Below, piece after piece: positions 45,561 through 57,422 of a DNA stretch of 64,000 bases. Within the stretch, counting starts at the first letter, position 1. Each line of letters starts with the position of its first letter. The stretch comes from Sebastes aleutianus (taxonomy: Eukaryota > Chordata > Actinopteri > Perciformes > Sebastidae), in assembly GCA_916700875.1 (NCBI GenBank), contig CAKAKS010000066.1, forward strand, positions 9,021,743 to 9,085,742, given 5' to 3'. The notes beneath the pieces are model-generated. The model did no database searches and was not told the DNA's origin. It saw only the letters and a program-made list of their open reading frames with translations. The position numbers and the translations under genes are program-made.

Positions 45561-46199
45561 TTCTCAGCATTACCGACCCGACCTTTAAACACGTTAGGGC
45601 TGTCAGTTTAAATAGATTACGCAACATTGGAAATGTTAACAATTTGGCCCCTAGCAGCCAGTAACGCTTGATTGATGTTCATATAAATGCAGGATACATG
45701 TGATGTATAGAACTCTCAATTGGAAATGATTGAGATTATTTCTTGTATTTTTTTTAAACCTCATGTTCTTTGGCTGTGTCTATAGGGCATCGCACACATC
45801 CTGACTTTTCAAATACTATTTGCTGCGCTTCCATATCTGTACCTTTATGTCAATACATCTTACTGTAAGGAGGACGGATACACCCACACACTATAACAAA
45901 GTTTAACATGTTTCAATAATGTGATACTGACAACTTAACATTGATCGAGCCGTCTTTTTGCTACAGTGACCAGGCAGGTCACCAAGACACAATATCAGGA
46001 TCATGGACAGTTACATCACCGCTTTAAATGGAAAAGAAGATGTCTTTCACTCTCCGACACACATACACACAGGAAAAGCTGAGTTAATCCCTCCCAACAA
46101 ATAAAGTGCCAAAGTCATACAGTCATGGTCGAGTTCAGACACACAAAACACAGATTGCCTGATATTTTTTCAACTTGCCACATACTGCCACTTTGTCAC
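45561..46199. other. Unassigned
   Basis: It opens with TTAGGGCTGTCAGTTTAAAT (45595), which resembles a hAT-type end, but no partner end was found. Nothing else recognised. Confidence 0.3.
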
Positions 46200-46560
46200 A
46201 CCCCTTGGTGTCACTTTAGGATTAGGCAACAAAACCACTATAGTTAGGTTTAGGTAAGAACAACATGGTTGGGCTTAAAACTACTACGTTTCTACAGTGA
46301 AAATTAAACTGAATGTACGTACGAACGAACAGCTGATTGTAACGTGACACATGTGACACGAACAACAGTCTCCTGGATGAAAGCCCTGTGTTTGTTGGAC
46401 CCATTCACCTCGTCTCTTTCGCTCTTTAAACTACGTCACCACACTTCCGCCGCACTTTCTATGAGCATTTACTGGGTTTACATTGTAGTTAAATGCCGTG
46501 TGTGGCGATACCAAACGCTGACGGCCGAGACAAAGCGTATTTAACGCCCTGGGAATGAGT
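46200..46560. mobile_element. GGCAACAAAAC family repeat, copy near 46.3 kb
   Basis: ATTAGGCAACAAAACCACTA (46222), GAACGAACAGCTGATTGTAA (46323), CAGTCTCCTGGATGAAAGCC (46366), TTTACATTGTAGTTAA (46478) and TATTTAACGCCCTGGGAATG (46538) follow the same order as in 24740-25045. No coding evidence. Confidence 0.65.
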
Positions 46561-47526
46561 ATGGACAGATTATTTTTATATTTACACCATGTTGAATTTA
46601 AGTTAAATGCATCATTTGTTTGAACTGAGGCAACAACAACCAGGCATTTGGTGACATCTTATCGTATTTGGTGGTTACTGCACTAACGCTGGCATTATCA
46701 CAGTTCTGAGGCCAGTTTTGTGACCTCTCTCAGGCCATTAAGTGATTTTAACACTGGAATTATGTTGAATAACAGCAATTAATGTTTTGTGACAAACTGC
46801 TGTGGAATCAAGCCATTACTACAATACTGCATATAGCGTTGTTTGTATAGTAATATTGTATAGAGTGAACTCTTCATTTTTTAGTTCCTTTACTTACATA
46901 ACCAACGAGAAGTATTGATCAGACTTCTAAATTTAAAGTGTAGACTAAATTTGGATTGCAGTTACTCACTCACTGTGTAACCTGCTACAGCTGCATAGTC
47001 ATTCAGCATCACACCGGAAATGTGGTAAAAACAAATCCCTCCATAAATGGGTTTCCTCCAGTACTGTACATCCAATCATGGTAGGAGGATATACAGTAGA
47101 TTTAAAATAGATCACAATATTATACCCTATTTCAAGCATCCTCTCATCCGTCTCTGCCCATCTCCGGTTCCTCCAGGGATGAGTAGGAGGCTTCTTCTGC
47201 TCAACAATGAGCCAACACATAATGTACTCTTGTTAATGTTGTTCCATCATTTCATAACCTATTGTGAAAGCGGAAGATGATACACACTGACCAGCTAATG
47301 TTAGAAACCCAGACAACGAGAAGCAGCTCATGCTGCATCCTGAGTGAGAAAGCGCTCCCTGTCCTGTGTAAACAGAGGTTACAGATAACTTTAGCTCTAT
47401 GTAGCTGGGGACATATATCATATCGGTGCTTGTGCACATACATTTGGGTATCTGGAGTGCCTAACCACCCACACACTATGGAATAAGAAAATTCAGTACC
47501 TAGATCAGAAAACATGTGACTTGGGT
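46561..47526. other. Unassigned
   Basis: Overlapping short frames at 46999-47515 on both strands, none with a recognisable product. No RNA gene or paired repeat seen. Confidence 0.35.
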
Positions 47527-47716
47527 GTTAAAGAGACAGGCGCTAAAATGGAGCGTTTCAGACAAGAGGGTGAATACAGGTATATTCAGACCGACAGAAT
47601 GAGAAAGATAATGTGTTTTTTGAACATTAAAGCATGTAAACATGTTCTAGTAGTACTAGTAAAAAACCCAAAATACAAGTATGAACCTGAAAATAAGCAT
47701 GATATGTCTCCTTTAA
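47527..47716. mobile_element. Truncated family T2 element, right part only
   Basis: AGAGACAGGCGCTAAAATGG (47533) to ATATGTCTCCTTTAA (TTAA at 47713-47716) matches the right-hand 175 bp of the copy at 63418-63863. The left half is missing. A short CTAGTAGTA stutter near 47650 is an insertion relative to the other copies. Confidence 0.75.
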
Positions 47717-50700
47717 ATACAAAATCCCTTTGTATTGAGGCTTGGGGGTTAGGCGGTTAACAAAGCCATGCTGTTATATAATAGATGGATGGTAAGATAC
47801 TGTGAGCTAAAAAATGTCCCTGATAAGCAGCTGTCAATGTCAACTGCCTTATGAAAGGAAAATGCTGTTCGGTCATAATGTCTGGAGAATGGCTATTTTG
47901 TTTTAGCCTTGGTTGGACAATATATAAGGAGGACACAGGTGATTTAACTGTAGACTTTGCTTCACTTTGCTGTCCACACTGCATATTCATGAAAACATTA
48001 GTTAGTTTCAAAGGATTGTTCTGGTACTTAAAGTCTATAATTATACAGCCTTTTCTCAAAAGTTATTTGTCCTTATTGTAAACTATCTTAAACAGCAATT
48101 TCCATTTGTTTAAAAGGTATCAGTGGTGCTCATGGGACATTTCCAGCTCTACTATAAAAATATATTTCATTTTAATTTCCTCTCTCTGTCTCATAAAATA
48201 CACAACAGAGATTTATCAAAGCCTAATAAATTGCAGAGGAAAGCACATAACATCTTGGAGTCATGTCAAAGAGGAGGTCGGGCACTCAGAGCACAGAAAT
48301 ATAAAACATACCCTGCTAATCACATTGTGTATGCTTTGTGATTAGCACAGCTGCTTTTGGCTACAGTTGCAGGTCTGGTGTATACCTTCCTCATTAATTT
48401 GATTTAGAAAAAAAAAAATGAGTATCCCCTGCAGCAGACATCACTTGGAAAAGGAATCCATTTCAATTTAGATAGCTTCCAATCAGTGGCACTCAAGGTG
48501 GTAATTACAGTATATGACAAGTGGCCATGTAAACCCTGATACCACTAACAAGGTGTCGGAGCTGCTCTTTTTGCTATTTAAATGTGAATGTGCTGACACC
48601 TGATTAATTGGCCACACTGATTGAAGATTCTGCATCACCTCAGAGGCGTAAACAGTGGACATAAAACCACCTTAGATCAAACCTTTGAAGGATTGTGGAT
48701 AGCTGCAAAGGCTTTAGCATCATCTGATTATTTGAAACAAGAAAACAAAGTCGCTTGTTTCACTATTTGGTCGGCCATTGTCATGATTCACGCTCGTGCT
48801 CAGTGGTTTCCTATTCGAATCACTCAGCTGCTTTTTGGAATAGATCTATTAGGAATCACAAGCTCACCTTCTTGGGTTTGAATATTCTGACAAAACTTTC
48901 AAAATAAGTCCCAAATGTGTTCATACTGAGCTAAATAAAACAGAGCACTTTTCAGAAGACTTTTCTTTTGTCACATCTCTTGAGCGTGTTGGGGGAATGA
49001 TGCGTGCAAAGTCTGCTTGTCACATGTTTGTCATACTTTTACAGGGAGTGCTGGAAATGTGACAACATGACTTCTCAATCCCTTGGAGCATATTGTAGGA
49101 ACCCAAATGGCAAAAAAAGTTTTTCTTTTAACCCGTCAAAATAGCACAAAGGGAAATGGCACATATCCTTTGATGTGAGAGAGGATTCACTCTCATGGAT
49201 CACAGTATGATGACACACCCAGTTAAACAGACCTAATGAAGGTTAATTGATCGCAATATTGTAATATGTATATTGTAATAATATACATGCTGCACTTCTC
49301 GGCCTATTTTGTTGGTTCGTAGTTTATTTATCCTATTACTGTGGATAATTGGTCACACAATGTTACAATATCAGAGCGGAGTTTAATTAAGTTTTCCCCA
49401 GAAATCATTGTTGCTGCAACCATTAATATAAAACGCTTCACTCCCTTTGCACCAGAGATTTTTTCCAGGAGGAAAGCTACCCAGCCAGCACCAGAGTTGC
49501 AACAAATGTAATCAACAAGGAGCTGAAGCGTTTATATGCTAACTGGTTTATTTGTTAAACTGCAGAGAGATAAATTTAAAATTAATTATCAGCTCAAAAG
49601 TATCAGGTAGTGACAGAGAAATTAAAGCTAATGTAAATCTGGTGTTATGTAGCCTATGACGGCATATTAGGGCCATAGGTAAAAAAAAAAAATATGATAT
49701 GATATTCAAGTCTTTAATAATGTTTAAAAGTAGATGTGTTTCTCCTTGTGACTAGAAATGTGGGCCTTTTTTTTGTTCATTCATCTTTGTTTGTGTACAA
49801 TGCACAGAGCTGACTGCAAGATTGAGACGCATATTCCGAATGCATTACCTACAATGGCCCTATTTGCCAATGTAGTTACGTGAGCCCAGTTGAAGAAATT
49901 ATTATTGAGATAAAATCATAAATCTGTATTATCTGTGGGATATCCGAGATGAGGCATAACTGGGAGATCTGGCAGGTTCAGGCGTTCGGCCAGGGATGGG
50001 CCTGGATATCGATTGAAATGCAACAGCTCTTCTGGTCCATCTCAAGTTAATGCCAACATAGCCTTGCTATTTTATCCCTCAGTTAATGACTCATGTGACA
50101 TGAGGATATGAATGAGCCCCAAGGGTGAACATATCTGGGACCCCCCCAACTAGAACTGATGGAAGCCTCTAAAATCAGTGGTGAAACAGCTTCAAGACCA
50201 AACAGCAGCTCATGGGGACACACTGCCCTCCAACAAATGGTTTGGACTCTTGGCTAATAGGGGTAATAAAATCTCTACATGAGAACATGTGTGATTAGAA
50301 AGCATGTGTTAAGCAATCTCCCTGCATAATGACTTAAAAAGATAAATAAATAAAAAGTCTTTGAGTGCAAAAACAGGGTGAACATATTGCAGGCAACCAG
50401 CAACCAGCAATCAGCATCGACCAATCAGGAGAAGGCAAATGAGAGGCAGCATGTGTCTGTGATTAACCTATCATCTATAGGGTGTAACCAGAAAGCCTGC
50501 AACAATGACCCGGTAGATGAAACTGATTTTGTCACCTTTTACCTGATTTTTTCACCCTTTCTCCCTCTTGGAAATTAATTAAACATGTTATTTTTTTGGG
50601 ATCTGAAAAGCATGTGTCGGTTCTTTATTTCTACGTTATTTTTATACTATTCTTGCACATATCTTGTCTTGAAGATGTTGTGAAAAACACTCCCCCCCCT

Positions 50701-53380
50701 CCCAGTACCTAAAACTCATTCTTCAATGATAAAGAAAAAAGCAAATTCAGTTTCTTTTCATGAACTGCTGGATATCTTATTACCTGAATGACTGAGAATC
50801 ATTTTAGAGATTTTGTCACCGTATTTGAAAAGAGATGCAGTGGCAACCATTTGAGCTTAATTTACTGCTCAATGCACACGTGCTTCTTTTCCTGTTATCT
50901 TCATAAACTCTTTATGTTGTAAATGATCTGAAAAATACTGACAACTGCAGGAATCTTGTGTTAAATTACCACCTGCTGTGGCTATCCAATACGCTTCGAG
51001 GAAAAGCTTTGCTTTTAACTTTTGAATATCTTCTTAAAAGGTAACCAGCATTTAATCAGCACACCCAATCAGCGACCTCCTGTTGAGCTGTGTGCAGCTG
51101 ATTTCAATTCAAATCAACTGGGGAAGTTATTTATAGGCATGAAAAGAAGGAGTCACTGTCTCACTGTGGCAGGGTCCAAGACACTGACTGGAGCCATGAA
51201 GTACTATATGACAGCCCTGCTGATGACTATAATGATATATATTCCACCTAAGAAAAGATGAGATGAACCAGATTAGCATAAAGCCCTTCATTAAAAGCCA
51301 ACCCAGTTTAGTGAAGCCTGAAAATCAAAACAATAGAGCTGATATGCAGTTTTTGGTGATAATTATCTGTGGGTTCATCACTATGAGTGACCCCTTTCAC
51401 ATTTATTTATACTCAATAAAAAAAACAAAATACAGGCTCCTTAATTATGAAAAACATATTTTAATAGTTAAAATCTAAATACAAATATTGAGCAGTATGG
51501 CTTTAAGCTTGCATTGACTGAGATTTAAAACATCCATTTGTGGCCCATTACTTGCTTAAATAAGACACTGGAAGGGCTTTATGCCAGGATCAACTGAGAA
51601 CAAATGAAAATACTAAATGTATCAAACAATATCACTAAGATGAGTGACCGTGCACTAATAGGCTTGCGTCTCTTATAAGCTAAGAGGGCAATGGCTATAG
51701 AATGGGGATCAGCATGTGTTGCTATGGGAATACTAATATACATTATTAAAGGAAAGCTGGCTGCTTTTCATAATAAATAGGATTATAAAGTGCAGTAGCC
51801 CGTGTGACCTTTACATTTCTTGTACATTGTAATTTCATCTCTGTTTTAATTACTATGTTTAATTTATTTGATGGTGTACTATATTTGCTGCCAAGATTGG
51901 CCCTTTTATTAATATGTAATGTTTGTTATAATTGAAAAAACCCTAATAAAAACAAAAGAAAAAAAAATGTCTCAAACACATAACTCAAACTCAACAATGC
52001 ACCCTTCAACTTCTGTTTGGATTTGAAAATTACACGGAATTTGTGCAAAACATCACAAAGAGGAAAGACTGCAAACATTTCAGTCATTAGCCTGCAGCTG
52101 TGTTGCATGGCCTTCGTTTGCACCTACAGGTGTCTTCAATAGCAAATCAAGAGAACAGAGCAAAAGACTTCATGCTGGCCAACAACAATCAGCACACAAA
52201 ACACCTGGTAGTCAACATACAGGCAAATAATTATAGGAGCCAGGCTATGTATTTACACAAATGGGATACACCGCAACATTGTAGAGGACACACTGGTGTT
52301 TGCATAAAAAGGTTTCCGTTATAGACACCATGACAGGTCTAATGCCTCATTTTAAACCACTACAATGTAATGTTTTTAAGGAACAAAAATAGCTCTATAA
52401 GTAATCTTACTTCCAAATTCACATCCCCTCATCAACCTTAACAATTCTTGTTGTGGCATAAAAGCGTCAACTGAGGAGAACACTAATGGAAAAAAGGACA
52501 TATACTTTGCACAAGAAAGGAATTGTGCATTAATTTCCCTGGTCTGTGACAATATAGTGTCTGAAAATGTCTACAAATACAATAACCTCATTCTCTCAAT
52601 CGACAGGCTTACATTTCTTGATTGCCTCCCCTCTCTTTGGTTCGAGACCTTTTTCTATGCTTCTCATTGCACTTTCCCTCCTTGTAGCACATCGGATTAA
52701 AGACTGCTTTCCAAGTCCTGTGAGGCTCCTACTAATATAATGTCAAATTGATCTGTCAGCCAGAGGCCCTCTGAATCTGGGACACTTTCCCCATCCCAGA
52801 GGCACGATTAGTGATTAAAATGCCACGCTACATCCGCGGAGCAACTGGTGGCTGCTGCTGGTTGATCTTTCAAAAAAAAAAATTAACATCAGGGGTTCAC
52901 TGGTCAGCGCGTGTCACGGCTCCCAGCATCGTCCTACTTTTGTTCTCCAACAATCCAACACTTTGAACTCAGCGTGACCCTGTTCATCTGTAAACCAGCA
53001 GATGAGCTGTAAACCTCCTCCTTAATTTGCAGAATAAGTGCCGCCTTGCCCTTAAAACGTATAACTCCGGAAACATCTATGAATGTTAAATCTCTCTCCC
53101 CCCGGCTATAACTGCATGGCATTTATCTTGTGCGAGCGTTACCGGCAGATGAAGCGTGTTCATCATTTTGATGCGTTTACTTGACAGAGGAAAGGTATTG
53201 TGGTCTAAAGCGTGTGGCGGGAATGTGACACGCATCCCCCGCAAGCGCCCGATATGACTGTCAGAGGTAACATAACAATGTTTGTAGGCCTGACAAAGAC
53301 GTGAATCAACTGTCGCCTTTGAGTGTATCCCATGAGCTTTCTCATATGTGCTGCTGCGTGCATTTCCACTCACAAAGGCC

Positions 53381-53399
53381 AGAGAGAGAGAGAGAGAGA
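53381..53399. repeat. (AG)9 microsatellite
   Basis: Perfect dinucleotide repeat. Confidence 0.95.
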
Positions 53400-54899
53400 A
53401 CTTCACAGACCTGAGAGGTGATCATTGGGAACGTCAAGAGTGATGGATTCAAAGACATGCCTTGGCACATTTATGCACTCAGGGAGAGTCGGCTAATGAT
53501 CTGTGGCATATGGACAATTATTCTTATGGCATTGATCATTTCCTAATCAGAGTAGTGCCCCTTAAGGCCGCCATGCTGGATGGCTTTCAGCCTCTTGCAG
53601 AGATGTCAAGGGGGAAATGATCTGCAAAACAAAAAACGACCAAGACGGATGGATGAATAATCTCCACAAGGTCATAGATCTTGTTTTTAATGATAAATAA
53701 TTGTCAATTATATCAAACTATACTCAAAATCAATGCATGTCTAATCCTACATGACATTTTTTATAACACTTTCCATAATCTCACCAATTTCCACTCCGCT
53801 AGCCGCACGCATCAGTGATTCTCTCTTACATGAAGCGAGCACGTAAACAGCTTCCTTTGCCACATCGTGCTGTCATTCGCATAATGTGCTTTGTGTGTTC
53901 AAAGAACTATGGGTAGAAATGATCAATTAAAAAGAGACAAACCCATCATTTACCTCAATTATTGCAGGAATTTGTCAGTTTTCCTTCAAGGCAAAGATAT
54001 GGGATCATAAATCACAGGCACACAAAACATTCCCCCGAGAGAGTCGCAGAGACTCTTGGAATGGAGAATGGCTCTTCAGTGATAAAGACATGCCTCCAGG
54101 AAGAACAACATGCAGCTACTGTACACTGAAGGCCCGCCCGCACTGAAGAAAATGGAATTTAGATAATATTTATGTGAATATGAATAGAGGTATAAAAAAG
54201 GGTTTATAGTTTTAAAAAGCCCTGTGTCACCGGAGGTGTTCGCTTATCAATAAGAGCAACTACAGTTGTGTTTATTGTAAAATCCAAACACTCCACAATA
54301 GTGTACTTTTCGTTTTCTATTGATAAGTTATACATATCAAACCCTTTTCCCACCAAAATAAGCACATATATGCAGGTTTTTAAGTTTAAACACTGGAAAA
54401 CCTAAACTAAAAGTAGGTGATAGACTAAAAAAAAAAACTTTAAACTTGAACTCCTTTCCCATTGCGAGTATGCCATTGCTGTTGTACTGAAGCAGGGTTG
54501 GTAAACAGTGAAATGTTATGATTGTTACTTTTTTATATATATCTTACTTATTCAGTCTCTCTTTCAAACTCTCAAACCACAGTTAGTGATTGTTGGAACT
54601 GTGGAAAGACTAACAAAGATGGTTTTGATGAGTTTTATTTAGTTTCTGTTTAGTTTGAATGAAGTGTATTTTGATGATCAGTGAGGTAAAATGACTGTTG
54701 TCTGACTGGAGTCTTTTGGCTTTGAGGAGAGCTTATTAATTGTATGTTTTGTGCGTTAATACATTATAGTAATTGTCCGAATCCCTGTTGATTTTATTTG
54801 TTCAGTGTCCATCCGGGTGGCATGTTTCCATCACTGCTGATTGGAGCTGGAGCCGATAAATACCCGACTATTGCATAGTTATTTGTCTGGGAATGAATG

Positions 54900-54980
54900 C
54901 TGATGGCAACATTTCCCACTAAAGACAAAAGCCAGATATTAGTGGGTGTTTTTGTCCAGTGGGAAAGGGGCACAAGTCTA
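54900..54980. repeat. Inverted repeat around CCCACT
   Basis: TTTCCCACTAAAGACAAAA (54912) pairs with TTTTTGTCCAGTGGGAAA (54949) with one gap, giving 18-bp arms and a loop of about 20 nt. It may be the core of a small transposon whose ends I could not place. Confidence 0.5.
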
Positions 54981-55165
54981 AGTAAAATATGCTTAATTTT
55001 AACAAAATCAACATCACTTTAATTTTGCCAAGTGATAAACAGATGGAAAGCAGAACTAAGCCAGTTCTTTTACACAGTTTAACACAGGCAGCACTGAATT
55101 TAATCATTGTCCAGGAGGTTTAGAAAATAAATATGAATAAAATATATTCCTGCAGTGGAAACGTG

Positions 55166-55400
55166 AAAGCCTCTGAACAGCCACACAGGTGTTTTCAGTT
55201 AACCTGGCTGATTTAGACTGGACTGAGTGTGCGTGTGCACACTAATTGGTTGACATCTACCTGTTAGTCTCCTGGTAGCTTTGTTGCACCTGTTAGGGCG
55301 GGACTAATTACACCTTCATCATTCTTATTGGTAGATGAAGATTTGTGAAGTGATAAAGTCTCATCAAAGCTCTACCCACCTTCATTCTGAGCAGAGCAAT
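55166..55400. mobile_element. Older copy of the 57.2-kb hairpin element
   Basis: AAAGCCTCTGAACAGCC, GGTGTTTTCAGTTAACCTGG, CTCCTGGTAGCTTTGTTG and CTGTTAGGGCGGGACTAAT are shared in the same order with 57165-57360. The right arm is largely lost; only a TGAGCAGAG stretch near 55387 remains recognisable. The end is approximate. Confidence 0.65.
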
Positions 55401-56788
55401 CCTCCTTTTGGTTTGCTTTCTGTTCAGTCTTCACCAACACTTTCTAATCTGCTGTCTCACATTTCTGTCCAGGTTCACAAACCCTCCAGCAAAACCTGCG
55501 TAACTCCTTGTAGGCTTACCAGTTGTGAAGACACAACATGTATATAAGACAACTTTGGAGGATACATTTCTCTTTTGGTAGAGGCTGACTGCCACCTCCA
55601 GCCCCTGGACCACACGCTCCACTGAATGCACAGCAAGCAAACTGATATCAACTCTCCATTAAACTCCCGTTGCGACCGCAAACACCCCAAATGGTCAAAG
55701 CAACAAGAGCGTTACTGGGAAGATCTGTAATGATATTTTTCAATAATACACATTACTGAAAAAAACATTCTGCAACGAGCAGTCCAAACCTCTAGTGCAC
55801 TGAGTCAAAGATTTAATCGAAATAAAAAAAAAATTAAAATTTTCAAAACACATGAAAGAAGCACTAAATTAAAAACAAACTCCACACAGCTCGGGCTTGG
55901 CTGGGGGTGACTGCGATCTTGGCGTAAATCACTTCATTAGCTGGATAGTAAATAAAAGAAAACAAAGTCTTGCATCAGGTTGAGCTCGGCTCTTTTGCAG
56001 ATGAGGTAAGCAGCTTATCTGCCTTGCAATTAGGGAGGGATTTTCTTTTTCATGGGCCACATTATTTAGCACAGCTAATAAGCAACTTTGGAGTGCCATC
56101 AGAGCAATGCAGGAATTACTTTAGTAGTCAGAAGATGTGGATAATTCAGTGGGATCTGATTTTCAAAGTCAATCTCAAGTACTTTAGTGATTTGAATCAA
56201 CCCATCCACTACTCCCAAACTTCCCCACCCGCCCTGAATCAATATTAGTCTCATTCAACACGTTAAAGCCCCTGTTAAAGGATTTAGTGCATAATGGAAC
56301 TGGTAACCCCTGACAGCTCCTCCTGTGTGTTGGATTGCACTATAATGAATCCTGGGAATACAGCAGAAGGGCAAGGTATTTACCCCAGCTGCAAGGCAAC
56401 CGCCGTCCATCCTGCAAACGGCTTCGCTGCCACACTGAAGCCCCAGTAATGAGCTGACAGGTGAAATGTTTACACTCGGATTGCCACTCAAGTCTGAGGG
56501 GCTGAGTCTCGATTTAGTCTCTTTTGACATTAATGATGCCAGCCCAAATGGCTCACCTTTCCATTGATTGTCACATGTTTCCTGAAAAGGGTCCTCACAC
56601 ACTTTGATTCTGATCCAAATGGTGCTGCATATTGTTTTCTGTGTTTGTGACGAACATTTTGACCCTGTGCCGGACAAGATTTATATTCAAATACAGCTGT
56701 CTTATCAGTGTAAATGTCAAAGTAGTTCTGCAAAAGAAGAGAACTATCCTATTCCCATTAGCCGAGACCTTGTGATGTCCAAGATCAG
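55401..56788. other. Unassigned; one 140-codon minus frame
   Basis: A minus-strand frame at 56677-56255 (MSGTGSKCSSQTQKTICSTI...) is cysteine-bearing, but I recognise no domain, and two other frames are open across the same DNA. No splice or promoter context supports it. Confidence 0.3.
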
Positions 56789-56990
56789 GGCCGTTTCTAG
56801 CTTTTGAAGGCCCCTGTTTTGTGAAAGTATGGTGGAGGGATTCCATCCATCTAAGGTGGTCCGGGGGCATCCTTTTAATAATTAAACACATCAATCTGGT
56901 GCACTTTAAGAGAAAAATAAGTAGATCTGTGAAAAACTCTTGACATATTTTTTTTTTCTCTCAAATTCAAGAATTTAAACCCACAGAAAA
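56789..56990. mobile_element. hAT-like remnant, left end only
   Basis: CAGGGCCGTTTCTAGC (56786) resembles a hAT-type terminus. ACATCAATCTGGTGCACTTT (56887) is shared with 29403, which ties the two remnants to one family. The right terminus and target duplication are not seen. Confidence 0.45.
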
Positions 56991-57164
56991 TGATAATAAA
57001 TGGGAAACACTGGGGCTCCTCTGCATCAAGAAAACTCCTGAAAACGTACAGGATTTACAGAATCTGCATTATAACATCTCCCAAATGCACATAAATGAGA
57101 CATATTCCTTAAAAATGTTTATTATAAATTATATTTTAAATGTTAGGAACACATTTAAGTTGAT

Positions 57165-57422
57165 AAAGCCTCTGAAAACACCTGTGTGGGTGACACGGGT
57201 GTTTTCAGTTAACCTGGCTGATTAGACCTCAGGACTGAGTGAGCGTGTACACACTAAGTGAGTGATGTCTTCCTGACTCTCCTGGTAGCTTTGTTGAACC
57301 TGTTAGGGCGGGACTAATCACACCCTGATCAGTCTTATTGGTAGATGAAGGTTTGTCCACCTGAGCAGAGGTCTAATCAGCCACAATAACTGAAAACACC
57401 TCTGTGGGTGTACGGAGGCTTT
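57165..57422. mobile_element. Hairpin-ended miniature element, about 258 bp
   Basis: The left arm AAAGCCTCTGAAAACACCTG and the complement of the right arm (ending GGAGGCTTT at 57422) share GTGTTTTCAGTTA and GGCTGATTAGACCTC, giving arms of about 65 bp. TA dinucleotides lie at 57164-57165 and 57422-57423. The left arm contains its own small inversion (AAAACACCTGTGTGGGTG, then CACGGGTGTTTTC). A related copy lies 2 kb upstream at 55166. Confidence 0.7.

Larger units (their letters stand above)
47717..55165. other. Long repeat-poor, gene-free interval
   Basis: About 7.4 kb in which I recognise no transposon apart from the small inverted repeat at 54912-54966. Simple repeats are limited to an A run near 49680 and (AG)9 at 53381-53399. 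Frames are short. TGATTAATTG occurs at 48601-48610, and balanced, C/G-containing stretches occur at 52590-53600. The scarcity of insertions could mean constraint or just that the repeats here are ones I do not know. Confidence 0.35.
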
